This document shows positions 31,901 to 41,368 of a stretch of DNA of 64,000 nt, one piece after another. Position 1 is the first letter of the stretch, and each line of letters begins with the position of its first letter. Below the pieces are notes generated by a model, which made no database searches, had not been told where the DNA came from, and saw only the letters and a list, made by a program, of their open reading frames with translations. Source of the DNA: CAYLSV01 sp964386435 (GTDB taxonomy: Bacteria > Planctomycetota > Phycisphaerae > Tepidisphaerales > Tepidisphaeraceae); contig CAYLSV010000006.1 of the NCBI GenBank assembly GCA_964386435.1, positions 1 to 64,000 on the forward strand, read 5' to 3'. The position numbers and the translations under genes were made by a program.

Positions 31901-32743
31901 ATGATCCGCCGCCGCGTTGGGGAGCATTACTGGCTGATCGACCAGCACGAGCATGCCCGCCTCGCCGGCGAGTTCGCCAAGCACTTCGGCAACGACGTCT
32001 ACGCCCGCCCGGCGCGCTTCGACGGCTGGGTGCTGGGCGTCACCCACCACGACGCCGGCTGGCCGCAGCACGACGAAGCGCCCACGCTCAATAAGACCGG
32101 TCGCCCGCTCGACGTCTTCGAGAACCCGCCGGAGGTGGCTTTCCAAGTTTGGCCCGAGTCGGCCGAGCGGGCGGCGCAGGTCGATCCCTACGCCGGCCTG
32201 CTCGCCAGCCTCCACAGCATGAGCCTCGCCGCCAACGCCACCGGCGGCAAGCGGGATCACGAAACGTTCGACCTCGACACCCGCCGCCGCCAATTCCTGC
32301 ACGTGCAATTCACCCACCGCATGGCCGAGCTTCAGCTCGAGCTTCGGGAAAAACTCGGCTTTCGCACCGACCGCCCCACCCACCACGGCCTCGCCCACGG
32401 CTGGACCGACCCGAACGAAGCCGCCCTCCGCCGCGACTTCGAGCTGTTGCAGTCGATGGACAAACTCAGCCTCGCCGCCTGCTGCACCCGCGTGCCCAAC
32501 GCCGAGGTCAAACCGACCCGCCTCACGGTGAGCGGCCCCGATGAGCCACTCCACGTCATCCGCCCGACGCCCGAGAAATTGCAAATCGACCCCTGGCCGT
32601 TCGGCGTGCCGACACTCGAGACGACCTTCGAGTACCGCTCGATCCCGGCTCGTTCGTACGAAAGCGAAAACGATTTGCACGAGACGATGCGGGACACGCC
32701 GCAGCAGACGCAGCAACTTGCGCTGTGTCCTCGCCCGCGGTAG
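31901..32743 (+). CDS. DUF3891 family protein
   Basis: 280 residues, soluble, His-rich. MIRRRVGEHYWLIDQHEHARLAGEF near the N-terminus and WVLGVTHHDAGWPQHD, LLASLHSMSLA, HGWTDPN further on are the conserved motifs of DUF3891, an HD-like fold whose function is not established. TACCAT lies 5 nt before the ATG. Its TAG stop (32741-32743) lies within the arm of the palindrome at 32737-32804, so the repeat supplies the stop codon. Confidence 0.85.
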   Translation: MIRRRVGEHYWLIDQHEHARLAGEFAKHFGNDVYARPARFDGWVLGVTHHDAGWPQHDEAPTLNKTGRPLDVFENPPEVAFQVWPESAERAAQVDPYAGLLASLHSMSLAANATGGKRDHETFDLDTRRRQFLHVQFTHRMAELQLELREKLGFRTDRPTHHGLAHGWTDPNEAALRRDFELLQSMDKLSLAACCTRVPNAEVKPTRLTVSGPDEPLHVIRPTPEKLQIDPWPFGVPTLETTFEYRSIPARSYESENDLHETMRDTPQQTQQLALCPRPR

Positions 32744-32804
32744 CCGCAGCACCACGTGCTGCAGGTTCGCCCGGACCTGCGGCACGTGGTGCCGCGGCTA
32801 CCGC
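32737..32804. repeat. Palindromic repeat, family A copy 2
   Basis: Left arm 32737-32768 and right arm 32774-32804 form a long hairpin with a 5-nt loop. The right arm is identical over 31 bases to the left arm of copy 1 (2270-2300), so the arm order is reversed between the copies. It separates convergent genes and could be a bidirectional terminator. Confidence 0.9.
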
Positions 32805-32848
32805 GATCAAACTGTCTCGCTGACCCGCGCGTCGCAGACAAGAAACGC

Positions 32849-34339
32849 TCACGCCGCCAGGAGCAGACCGACGCGGCCGGACCACTTGAGGGTGCGGTGG
32901 GGGACGACGCTCACGCCGACTTGGGCGGCGGCGTGGCGGACGGCGGGGGCGGAGCTTTCGCCGTCGCGGATCAGCAAGGTCAGGCGGGGCGTCGCCTCGA
33001 CGTTGATGTTCGCCGCGGGCAGGGCCAGGGCGATGACGGCGGCGGACTGGCCGAGCCAGACGCGGGCGGCCTCGCAGGCGTCAAGCTTGTGCGGCTCGCT
33101 GCCGGTCACGGCCACGAGCTGCAGCACGCCGCCACTCACGGCGATGACGGCCTCGGGAAGCTGCGGCGGCGTGATCGCCAGCGGCTCCAAACCTTGCCGC
33201 TGCAGGTAGCCGCGGGCGACGTCGGCGGGCGAGCCGCTGGCGAGGGTGACCAAATCATCGTCGCCGGCATCAGCCACCGGGGTCGGGGCGGGCGGGGCGA
33301 TCTCGCGCATCACGGGCTTGAACGGCATCGTTGAATCTTCCTGAATTTCGGGCTCCATCGCCTCAGTCGGCACGGGCCGATCGGGCAGCACGTCCTGCCG
33401 CTGGCGTTCGCGGCCGATGGCGCCCTCGGCCGCGTTGGCCGCCGCTTCCGCCGCCCGGCCGTCGGCGAGGAACTTGCCGAGCAAGCCCCACTGCGGCGCG
33501 GCCGACGGCACCGCCGCGTCGTCGGCCAAGCCGGTGCTGCGGGCGCGGAACCACAGCACGTTGTGCTCGGCCACCGTGCTCGCCGCCCGCACCCGGCCGC
33601 CGTCTTCGAGCGTCACGTTCAAGAACTGCCGGCACACCTCGGCCAGCTTGTGGTGCACCCGCCGGGCCGCGCCGTCGTCGGTCGCGTCGACCAGCGCCAC
33701 CGCCACCTCGCTCGGCGAGACTTCCTCGCAAAGACCCTTGACCGTCCGATACCCGGCGACGACGCCGTCGTGGTCGGCCGTCGCCAGGACGACGCACTCG
33801 CGGAGTTCGGCCAGCAAACGCTTCGCCTCGGGGTGCCGCGGGTCGGGCAGCAGCACGAGCCAGCGGTCGACGTCGTAATCGAGCTCCGACAACGCCTCGG
33901 TGATCCGCCGACAACGGCGGGCGTCGTTGAGGTCGCCCTCGGTCGGCCGCGGCCGCTCGGGCGGGAGCGTCGCCGGGTCGGCGTCGTGTTCCACCAGGTG
34001 CAGCCGGATCTCGTCGGCGTCGATCTGCACCAAACCGACTCGCCCGCCGCCGGCAACGAGGTGGGCGGCGTACTCGCGGCCGCGGGTGAAGAACGAGCCG
34101 TTCATGCCCGCCCCGATCACCGCCCGCACCGGCCGACCCAACGCCGGCAACGGCCCGACCTCCTCCTCGCCTCCCGCCGGCCCGTCGTACAAAACTGCCG
34201 GGTCGAGGTGCAACTCTTCGGCCAGCGCCGCCACCTCGTCGGCAACGTTGGCATCCTCGGTCGCCTCGGGCGAGCTGAGGAACAGGTGACTGATGGCGCT
34301 AATCGCGCGGTCGGGGTTGGCGGGGGCTTGGTCTTCCAT
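32849..34339 (-). CDS. Degenerate ParA/MinD-like partner protein, function unknown
   Basis: 496 residues. The first about 300 read like a P-loop ATPase of the FlhG/MinD type without its Walker A: the glycine-rich loop position is AVIGAGMNGSFFTRGREYAA, and later CVVLATADHDGVVAGYRTVK and VHHKLAEVCRQFLNVTLEDGG match the end of that fold. A Pro-rich linker leads to a C-terminal region that ends WSGRVGLLLAA. It starts 24 nt after the ParA gene, so the pair is probably co-expressed and may form a complex. ATP hydrolysis by this half is unlikely. Confidence 0.65.
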   Translation of the reverse strand: MEDQAPANPDRAISAISHLFLSSPEATEDANVADEVAALAEELHLDPAVLYDGPAGGEEEVGPLPALGRPVRAVIGAGMNGSFFTRGREYAAHLVAGGGRVGLVQIDADEIRLHLVEHDADPATLPPERPRPTEGDLNDARRCRRITEALSELDYDVDRWLVLLPDPRHPEAKRLLAELRECVVLATADHDGVVAGYRTVKGLCEEVSPSEVAVALVDATDDGAARRVHHKLAEVCRQFLNVTLEDGGRVRAASTVAEHNVLWFRARSTGLADDAAVPSAAPQWGLLGKFLADGRAAEAAANAAEGAIGRERQRQDVLPDRPVPTEAMEPEIQEDSTMPFKPVMREIAPPAPTPVADAGDDDLVTLASGSPADVARGYLQRQGLEPLAITPPQLPEAVIAVSGGVLQLVAVTGSEPHKLDACEAARVWLGQSAAVIALALPAANINVEATPRLTLLIRDGESSAPAVRHAAAQVGVSVVPHRTLKWSGRVGLLLAA

Positions 34340-34363
34340 GACAGATACCTGGAGAAAAGTTGC

Positions 34364-35650
34364 TCACCCGACCTCGACGACGTTGTTCAGCTCGCCGAAC
34401 TGGTTGGCCTCGACGAGCGTGTTGTGCGGGTCGGTCTGCCACTGCCCGTCGACGATCAGCCGGTAGCGGTACCGCCCTGGGGCCAACGGCATGCTCGCCC
34501 GGAACGTGCCCGGCTCTTCGGCGGGCAACAGCGGCGTGACGGCCGACCAGTTGTTGAAGTCGCCCGCCACCTTCACCGTCTTGGCGTCGGGGAAACTCAC
34601 CCGCCACTCGACGCTTTGGCCCTTCTGGTGCACGCCGTAAATCTGCCGCAGCTTCTCGCCGAACGTCTCCTCGGCCACCGTCTTCTGCGGGACCGGCATC
34701 GGTTCCGGCTGCTCGATCGCCGGCACACTCGGCCGCGTCGCCACGTCCGGCACGCCGCCGAAGCGGGCGCTGCGGACCGCCTCGCGGTCGCCGAACTTGC
34801 GGTTGGCGAACTGCGCGAGCTGCCGCGCCCGCTGCACCAACTCCGCCGGCCGGCTCATCGGCTGGTTCTCCGAAAGTGCCGACAGCGACGCCGCCCGGTG
34901 GCCCATCAATTCCTTCGCCAGCGTGGCGAAATCCTTGTACCCCCGGCTGCCCGGGTCGTACTCGGTGATCGGCTGCCCGAAGCTCGCGGCTTCCTTCAGC
35001 TTGCTGTTGAAGTTGATGACGCTGGCCATCAGGTGGTCGCGGAACTTCGCCCGCAGCTCCGCCAGCACCTCGCGGGCCAGCTTCGTCCGCGTGTCGTACA
35101 GCGTCGGCAGAATCCGCACCGCCACGTCCTTGTCCGCCGCGACCCGCAGTTCTTCGAGCGTTTCGAGCATTTTCGCCAGCCCGTGCAGCGAGAAGTACCC
35201 GGTTTCCACCGGCACCACGCACTCGTCGGCGGCGAACAGCGCGTTGAACGTCAGCAGACCCACCCCCGGCGGGCAGTCGATGACGCACCATTCATAATCG
35301 TTTTCGACCTTCGCCAGCGCGTTTTTCAAGCGCTTCTCCCGCCCCTGCCGCCCGGCGAACATCGGGTCGAAACCGGCCAGCTTCAAATCGCTTGGCACCA
35401 GGTCCAGGTTGCTGGCGATCGGCCAGACGACCTCCTTCACCGCAAGCGGCTCGGGCTCGCCCAGCACGTCGAGGACGGTGCGGCTCACCTGATCCTCCGG
35501 CACCGCCAGCCCGGTCGCACAGTGCCCTTGCGGGTCCATGTCGACCAGCAGCGTCTTGTGCCCGAGCTTGGCCAGACACGCGGCGAGGTTGATGGACGTG
35601 GTGGTTTTGCCACATCCGCCCTTTTGGTTGATGATCGCGACCGTACGCAT
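34364..35650 (-). CDS. ParA-family ATPase fused to a glycogen-binding (CBM48/AMPK-type) domain
   Basis: 428 residues. Residues 1-260 are a ParA ATPase with deviant Walker A KGGCGKTT (10-17), LLVDMDPQGH and CVIDCPPGVG. A linker leads to residues about 347-428, where VKVAGDFNNWS, GRYRYRLIVDGQWQTDPHN and NNVVEV form an early-set beta domain of the AMPK glycogen-binding/CBM48 kind. ParA proteins position cargo on the nucleoid; here the cargo may be glycogen or a glycogen-bound complex. ATG 35650 places the Walker motif at the usual distance. No parB or parS is nearby. Confidence 0.85.
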   Translation of the reverse strand: MRTVAIINQKGGCGKTTTSINLAACLAKLGHKTLLVDMDPQGHCATGLAVPEDQVSRTVLDVLGEPEPLAVKEVVWPIASNLDLVPSDLKLAGFDPMFAGRQGREKRLKNALAKVENDYEWCVIDCPPGVGLLTFNALFAADECVVPVETGYFSLHGLAKMLETLEELRVAADKDVAVRILPTLYDTRTKLAREVLAELRAKFRDHLMASVINFNSKLKEAASFGQPITEYDPGSRGYKDFATLAKELMGHRAASLSALSENQPMSRPAELVQRARQLAQFANRKFGDREAVRSARFGGVPDVATRPSVPAIEQPEPMPVPQKTVAEETFGEKLRQIYGVHQKGQSVEWRVSFPDAKTVKVAGDFNNWSAVTPLLPAEEPGTFRASMPLAPGRYRYRLIVDGQWQTDPHNTLVEANQFGELNNVVEVG

Positions 35651-35880
35651 GGACCTTCCTTGGCCGGGAATGAGGCGGGGAAACAAACGAACCGAACAAA
35701 CCGAACAAACACGGCGGCCGGCCCTATCGGACCTGCCCACCCGTGGCAAGATCGGCAAGATGCCGCCGAAGCCTTGAATGTTCTCGGACCCAACCCGCCC
35801 TCCCAGCACTGGCGGCGGCGATCGCTTGCCCCGGCAGCACAGGGAACCGAAGGTGCGCTGACCACCCACCCAAAACGACA

Positions 35881-35910
35881 GCGGCGGCGTGACTTGTATC
35901 ACGCCGCCGC
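35881..35910 (-). terminator. Intrinsic terminator of tRNA-Gln
   Basis: A perfect 12-bp stem GCGGCGGCGTGA/TCACGCCGCCGC with a 6-nt loop, followed on the minus strand by GTCGTTTT. It lies 15 nt after the 3' end of the tRNA. The remaining gap to the ParA start (35651-35880) holds no gene; it contains a low-complexity AACCGAACAAACCGAACAAA run. Confidence 0.85.
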
Positions 35911-35925
35911 TGGTAATTGAACGAG

Positions 35926-35996
35926 TTGGTCCTCAGGGATTCGAACCCCGACTAAATGGATCAGAACCATTCGTGCTACCGTTACACCAAGGACCA
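35926..35996 (-). tRNA. tRNA-Gln (CTG anticodon)
   Basis: Minus strand, 71 nt. Acceptor arms TGGTCCT and AGGACCA with discriminator A; anticodon arm AATGG-TTCTGAT-CCATT gives anticodon CTG; T arm has GTTCGAATC. CCA is not encoded. A strong hairpin terminator follows. Confidence 0.95.
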
Positions 35997-36044
35997 GTTG
36001 GCGGGCGAGGAGTTTAGGCAGCGTCGGTGATCGTGTCCTGTTGA

Positions 36045-36521
36045 TCAGGTCATGCCGCAGGCACGCCGCCAGGCCTTGAGTTGGCCGAGGTGCTCGGCTT
36101 CGTGGACGGTCATCAGGTAACGGACCATGCCGGCGTTGGTGGCGAAAAGGGGGCCGTAGTCGGCGTACGGGGAGCGGGCGGCGGCTTGGGCGGGCGTGAT
36201 GGCGGCGGCGGCTTCGAGCACGGCATCGGTGGTTTTTTGCAGGTCGGCTTCGAGGGTGGCTTTGTCGACGTGGGGGGCTTCGGCGGGTTGGGTGCCGCCG
36301 CCGTAGGCATTGAGGTCGATGTTCAGCTCGGGCGGGGTGCCGCCGCATTGCTTGATGATGTTGACGCGGGCGCCGATGAGGTGGGCGATGGTCCACAGGG
36401 CGTGGTTCATCTCCGACCGCTCGGCGAGGCGGTCGGCGGGGGTTTTCTCCAGCTGCTTGGCGATGCCGCCGGCGAACTGGCGGAAGGTCTCGAGGTCGGC
36501 TTCGGTGAGGGCGTCGGTCAT
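36045..36521 (-). CDS. DinB-superfamily protein
   Basis: 158 residues forming a four-helix bundle. HALWTIAHLIGARVN near residue 40 and HEAEHLGQLKAWRRA near 140 carry the His residues of the DinB/YfiT-like metal site. The family includes thiol-dependent transferases and is often stress-related; the function here is unknown. TAACCT lies 5 nt before ATG 36521. The purine-rich GGAGG next to the start is on the opposite strand, so no Shine-Dalgarno is seen. Confidence 0.82.
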   Translation of the reverse strand: MTDALTEADLETFRQFAGGIAKQLEKTPADRLAERSEMNHALWTIAHLIGARVNIIKQCGGTPPELNIDLNAYGGGTQPAEAPHVDKATLEADLQKTTDAVLEAAAAITPAQAAARSPYADYGPLFATNAGMVRYLMTVHEAEHLGQLKAWRRACGMT

Positions 36522-36545
36522 GGCGGAGGTTAGGGCGTGGCTACC

Positions 36546-38363
36546 TCACGCGGCGGCGTAGACGGCGACGATCAGCGTGTCGTCATCCGGGGCGGTGTTG
36601 CGGTGGCGGGTAATCCGCTTGAGCAACTGCCCCGGCCAACCGTCGGCGCCATCGGGCGGCTCGCACTCGTCGAACCAATCGCACAGCCCGTTGATGCCCA
36701 CGATGCGGCCGCGCTCGTTGCGGGCTTCGGCGGCGCCGTCGGTGTAGAGCAGCAGCACGTCGCCCTTGGCCACCCGCACCTCGCGCTCCACCGGGTCAAA
36801 CTCGGTGTTGCCCATAACGCCGAGCATGAAGGTGGTCGGGTCGAGCTTCTCGGTGTCGCCGCCCGTGCGGCGGAGGAACGAGGGCGGGTGGCCGGCGTTG
36901 GCGTAGACGCCGTTGGCGCCGCCCTCGCCCGGCTCGCCGCACTTCAGGCGGACGGCCAGGCCGGTGACGTAGACGCCGTGGGGGCTGAGGGTGAGGTGGA
37001 CGTACTCGTTGACCCGCCGCAGCACCTCGCCCGGCCCGGCGTCGGGGAATTCGGCAAACGTGCGGTCCAGCTCGCCCAGCAGCCGGTTGACGGTCAGGGC
37101 CGCGGCGATGCCGTGGCCGGTGACGTCCAGCAGCACGGCGGTCAGGCCGTCGCCCCCCTTCCCCTCTTCATCCCGCCGGACGTACAGCAAGTCGCCGCCG
37201 ATCTGGCTCATCGGCTCGTAGACGTAGCTCAACCGCAGCGGGCCGTCGGTCTGCTGCTCCGGCAGGGCGCTTTCGTGGATCTTGCGCGCCCCGTCGAGGT
37301 CGCCCGAGAGCTGGCGGTAGCGGCTGGATTCGTAGGCCGTGCGGAACCACTTGGGGAACCGCCAATCCCGCAGGTAGCACCACGCGGTGCCGGGCACGAT
37401 GGCGAGCACGGCCAGCGCGAGGAACAGCAACGCGACCCACCACCACAGCCCGGTGAGCAGCACGTCGGCCGCCAGCACCGCCACGAATCCGGCGAACACA
37501 AACGACGCCGGCACGAGCGATTCGCGGGCGGTCCACGGGATGAACAAGCACGCCAGCAAGTGATTGAAGAAGAACATCGCGAAGACGGTCAGCCCCGCGC
37601 TGGCCCTCGCCTCGATTCTGCTTGCGTCGGCCGGACTCACGGCCACTCCATTGATTGTCACCCGACCCGGCGTGATGCGTATCCCAAACTCATCGCGGGC
37701 CATCCCGCTGGAGATCCACGCGAGGTCGCTGCGCGCGTCGTCGACCTCGTCTTCCCAATCGTCGATCATGTCGACCACGGCTTCGTGAGACGGGTCGTCC
37801 GTCAGCGGCGGCAGCGCTGCGAGTGCCACGACGAGTTGGTCTTCGAGCTCATTCAGCCCGGTGTGCAGTGCGGCCAGCGCCGTCTGACTCGCCTCATCCA
37901 GCGGGCGGGTGGTGGGCATCTCCTCCGGCCAGACCTGCCGCATGCCGTCCTGCACCTCCGCCCCGGCGGCCACCTCCTGACTGAAGCCGCCCAGCAACAT
38001 GCTGATTCGCGTGTTCACCACGCCGATGAGGCCGAGGATGATGTACAGCCAAACCGCCGCCCGTAAGATCACCGTCTTCTTCGGCGGGCTCCGCCACGCA
38101 TACACAAATGCCGCCGCGGTTAGACTCAGCGTGATGAGGCTGGCGATCAGCAAGAAAGTCGCTTGACCGGCGTTGGCAAACAGCAGCGGCAGCAGCAGCG
38201 GGATGCCGAGCACGAAACTGATGCCCGTGTACCACAGAAACCGTCGGCGCAGCCAGCGGCCGCGTTCGGCGTCCATGGCGTGCTCGAACCGCGTGGGCAC
38301 CGCCGGCTTCGGGCCGTCGTAGCCGAGCACGACGTTCTCCATGCTGTGGTCGGCCCGTGGCAT
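36546..38363 (-). CDS. SpoIIE-type PP2C serine phosphatase with membrane sensor region
   Basis: 605 residues. Membrane helices at about 42-65, 70-90 and 100-120, an extracytoplasmic acidic region (about 125-255), further helices to about 345, then a cytoplasmic phosphatase from about 385: SYVYEPMSQIGGDLLYV, DVTGHGIAAAL, NAGHPPSFL and LLLYTDGAAEARN are the SpoIIE/RsbU metal-binding motifs. It would dephosphorylate an anti-anti-sigma-type partner in response to a surface signal. No STAS or anti-sigma gene is adjacent. Start ATG 38363 (TATGCT 9 nt upstream); ATG 38342 is an alternative. Confidence 0.9.
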   Translation of the reverse strand: MPRADHSMENVVLGYDGPKPAVPTRFEHAMDAERGRWLRRRFLWYTGISFVLGIPLLLPLLFANAGQATFLLIASLITLSLTAAAFVYAWRSPPKKTVILRAAVWLYIILGLIGVVNTRISMLLGGFSQEVAAGAEVQDGMRQVWPEEMPTTRPLDEASQTALAALHTGLNELEDQLVVALAALPPLTDDPSHEAVVDMIDDWEDEVDDARSDLAWISSGMARDEFGIRITPGRVTINGVAVSPADASRIEARASAGLTVFAMFFFNHLLACLFIPWTARESLVPASFVFAGFVAVLAADVLLTGLWWWVALLFLALAVLAIVPGTAWCYLRDWRFPKWFRTAYESSRYRQLSGDLDGARKIHESALPEQQTDGPLRLSYVYEPMSQIGGDLLYVRRDEEGKGGDGLTAVLLDVTGHGIAAALTVNRLLGELDRTFAEFPDAGPGEVLRRVNEYVHLTLSPHGVYVTGLAVRLKCGEPGEGGANGVYANAGHPPSFLRRTGGDTEKLDPTTFMLGVMGNTEFDPVEREVRVAKGDVLLLYTDGAAEARNERGRIVGINGLCDWFDECEPPDGADGWPGQLLKRITRHRNTAPDDDTLIVAVYAAA

Positions 38364-38389
38364 CCGCCGGGCAGCATACAAGCTGCGGC

Positions 38390-41359
38390 TCAGATTGTCG
38401 TGCCGAAGCGGCTCCGCAACACGCCGAAGTCGGCCAAGTTCACCACGCCGTCGCCGGTGGCGTCGCCAGCGTCGAAGAACCGATCCGTGGCCCCGAAGTT
38501 CGCCCGCAGAATGCCGAAGTCGGCCAAATCGACCCGGAAGTCGTTGTTGAAGTCGGCCAGCAGGAACCCGAAGTCGACGACCGCCGAAGCGATTAGGGCG
38601 TTGCCGGCGGCGTCGGCGACGGAGCCGGCGGCGAGGGTGGCGGTGAAGCGGCCCTCCGGCAACGCCCCCGGCTGGTTCCATTGCAGGGCGAGCGTCTGGT
38701 CGTCAACTGTCGCGTCGAAGTTGCTGCTCGGCAGAATCGTGTTCGTCGTCGTGTTCCGCACCGTCACGTCGGCGGCGGCGAACGTGGCCGGATCGATCGG
38801 CTCGTCGAGCTCGAACGTGATGGCGAACGCGCCGCTCATCGAGAAGTCGCTGGCGACGAGTCGCGGGGCCGTGGTGTCGAGCAGGTTGAATTCGGCGAAC
38901 GTCCGGGCCATCACCGTCTGGCGGGTGGCGGCGTCGGTGATCGACTCGAACGGGAAGCCGAAGTTGACGACCTGGCCGCCGGCGGCGTTGGTGAACGAGG
39001 TGGCCGCCCCGCCGCCGGTGGTGTACCGGAGGACGACCTCGCCGCCGGATCGGGCGTCGAGGACGTCGGGGAAGTCGACGTCGTAGCTGCCCTGGCTGCC
39101 GTCGTCGAAGGTGAGATTGATGTCGGCGAAGATCGTGTTGCTGACGCCGCTGGCCGCGTAGGAGTTGGCGTCGTCGGCGACGTAGTCGCTGCCGAGCGTG
39201 CTCTGGTAAAAGCCGACGCCGCCGCCGAGGGCATCGAGGTCCCAGCCGATCTCCGAACCGCTGGCGAACAGGTTGCCGCCGTTATTCAGGTACGCGGCCA
39301 CCGCCGACTGCTCGGCGCTGCTGAACGTCTCATTTGCCGTCGACTCCTCGCCGGCCAACCAGATCACGGCGTCGTAGTTCGCCAAGCTCACGCGGCCGTC
39401 GGCGACGTGCTCGTTCTGCACCGTGGCGACGTTGAACCCCGCCGGCAACGCGTTGGCGGCGACGGCGGCGTAATCGAAGCTGTTGACGCTGCGGGTGCGG
39501 ACGCGGTCGAACATCACGGCCCCGAAGTTGCTCGGCGGGTTGTAGTTCAGGCTCGTCGTCTGCCGGGCGTTCTGCTGCCGGGTGACGCGGTCGAAGGCGT
39601 CGACGATCAAAACTGACGGCGCGGCGACGCCAACCGATGCCACGCTCACCACCCGGCTCGGCACGCTGCTGCCGCCGGCGTTTTCGAGCATTAGCCGGAA
39701 GTGCAACGGCCCGTCCGACGCCGGCAGCTCGTTCGCCGCGACGGTCACGCTCGACCCGCTGATCGGCTTCGTCACCAACGGCACGTAGCCGCGGCCGTCG
39801 GTGGAGACTTCGACCCGCACCCGCTGGGCCGAATCGACGTTGTAGCCGGCGAAGCTGCTGCCGGTGTTGCCGCTGACCTGGGCGAAGTCCAGCCGCACGC
39901 CGCCGTCGAAGGTCGGCTCGCCCCGCACCGCCGCCGCCGGGAGCGGCGGGAAAACCAGCGGCGTGCCGGAGAACTGGTTGAAGTACCGGATCAACGACTC
40001 GGTCGTCGCCCGGCCGGTGGCGTCACGGACCGTCGGGTCCCGCAAAAGCTGGGCGTCCTGCACGTTGTCGTGGAAACCGATTTCGATGATCGTCGCGTCG
40101 AACTCGTTGCCCGTCGCCTGGCCGCTGATCTCGCCGTAGGCCGCGCCCAGCGTCAGGGTGCCGCGGTTGGCCCATGAATGCTCGAAGCCCGCCGGGCCGT
40201 CGACGCCGAGGAAGGTGTCGTTGATCTCGCGGGCGGTGAGCTCGGCCAGCGTCGCCTGGTTCGGCGTGCTGCCGCGGCTGCTGGTGTTGATCAACGACAG
40301 CACGCCCCGCGCGTTGCCGTTGAACGCGTTGGTGTGGTAACCGATGTAAACCGCCTCGCCGTATGGGGCGGCGTTCATGTGCCGGGCGAACCGCGGCGGG
40401 GCCGAGACGTTGGCCGACTCGTCGTCGCTGCTGACCACGAACTGCCCGAAGCTCGTGCCCTGGCCGACGCTCCGCTGGATCCAGTAGAGGCTGGCCTCGT
40501 CCTCGCGGGTTTGGCCGCTGATGCCGCTGCCGCGGTCGACGTCGCCGCGGCCGTTGCCGAAGCGAATGGCGTCGGCGATGATCACGCCGCCGTTCGCCTC
40601 GCTGCTGATCGTGACGCTGCCGTTGGTGCCGGCGTCGAAGTGGTAGGTGCCGAGGTAGACCCAGCCCTTGCCGATTTTCGTGTGGTCGACGCGGATCTCG
40701 CTGATGCCGCCCGAGTGCTCCACCTGGTAAAGCTGCTCGGCCCGGTTGGCGCTGTCGAGCACCCAGGTGTAAACCGGCCAGTCGCCGCCCTCGGGGAGGT
40801 CCGGCCGGTAAGTGGCGGTGTTGCTGCCGCTCGGATTAGATTGGGCGAAGCGGTACGGCAGGTCGCCGGGGTCGCCGTAGTAGACGGGGCTGCTGCTGTT
40901 GCTCCAGTTGCCGCTGAAGCTGACGCCGAGGTCGTCGTTGTCGAGCACCACCTCCAGCGGCTGGTTGCCGATCGGCCGCAGCGGCACCACCGTCGCCCCG
41001 GCCCGCAGCAGATGATCCGCGGTGTAGCGGAGTTGGTCCTGATTACCAAAGTCCTCGACCATGCCGTTGGTCAGCGGTCGCCCGGCGCGCCAGTTGTTGC
41101 CGTCGGCGGCGTAGCCGTGGCCCGCTCCGAGGAACACCGTCCGGCCGCTGAGCGCCCCGTCGTGACCCCCCGTATCGGCCGCCGCGCCGGCAACCACGTC
41201 GGGTGCCGCGACCGTCGCCGCCGCGGCCTGGGACATTGCCACCGGGCCGATCGTCCGCACCGGCTGCCGTTCCATTGTGATGGCCGGAAAAAACGTCCGC
41301 ACGTCCGCCAGCAACCGCCGCGGCTCCAGAACCTCCACCGATGCGTCACGCTCGAACAT
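38390..41359 (-). CDS. Secreted LEPxxxRLL protein: amidase, binding-domain insertion and dockerin-like repeats
   Basis: 989 residues. VEVLEPRRLLA near the N-terminus is the planctomycete LEPxxxRLL signature. A cell-wall amidase (Amidase_3-like) begins at TVFLGAGHGY, continues at YIGYHTNAFNG and ends with ATIIEIGFHDN (zinc His, His and catalytic Glu). Between the first two motifs lies a golvesin/Xly-type carbohydrate-binding-like domain (TYRPDLPEGGDWPVYTWV, WVYLGTYHFDAG). Then follow a DUF4350-like region, an Ig-like domain (FELDEPIDPATFAAADVTV) and two dockerin-like calcium repeats (DLADFGILRANFG, NLADFGVLRSRFG). TAAACT lies 6 nt before the ATG. Confidence 0.85.
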   Translation of the reverse strand: MFERDASVEVLEPRRLLADVRTFFPAITMERQPVRTIGPVAMSQAAAATVAAPDVVAGAAADTGGHDGALSGRTVFLGAGHGYAADGNNWRAGRPLTNGMVEDFGNQDQLRYTADHLLRAGATVVPLRPIGNQPLEVVLDNDDLGVSFSGNWSNSSSPVYYGDPGDLPYRFAQSNPSGSNTATYRPDLPEGGDWPVYTWVLDSANRAEQLYQVEHSGGISEIRVDHTKIGKGWVYLGTYHFDAGTNGSVTISSEANGGVIIADAIRFGNGRGDVDRGSGISGQTREDEASLYWIQRSVGQGTSFGQFVVSSDDESANVSAPPRFARHMNAAPYGEAVYIGYHTNAFNGNARGVLSLINTSSRGSTPNQATLAELTAREINDTFLGVDGPAGFEHSWANRGTLTLGAAYGEISGQATGNEFDATIIEIGFHDNVQDAQLLRDPTVRDATGRATTESLIRYFNQFSGTPLVFPPLPAAAVRGEPTFDGGVRLDFAQVSGNTGSSFAGYNVDSAQRVRVEVSTDGRGYVPLVTKPISGSSVTVAANELPASDGPLHFRLMLENAGGSSVPSRVVSVASVGVAAPSVLIVDAFDRVTRQQNARQTTSLNYNPPSNFGAVMFDRVRTRSVNSFDYAAVAANALPAGFNVATVQNEHVADGRVSLANYDAVIWLAGEESTANETFSSAEQSAVAAYLNNGGNLFASGSEIGWDLDALGGGVGFYQSTLGSDYVADDANSYAASGVSNTIFADINLTFDDGSQGSYDVDFPDVLDARSGGEVVLRYTTGGGAATSFTNAAGGQVVNFGFPFESITDAATRQTVMARTFAEFNLLDTTAPRLVASDFSMSGAFAITFELDEPIDPATFAAADVTVRNTTTNTILPSSNFDATVDDQTLALQWNQPGALPEGRFTATLAAGSVADAAGNALIASAVVDFGFLLADFNNDFRVDLADFGILRANFGATDRFFDAGDATGDGVVNLADFGVLRSRFGTTI

Positions 41360-41368
41360 TCTAGAAGT

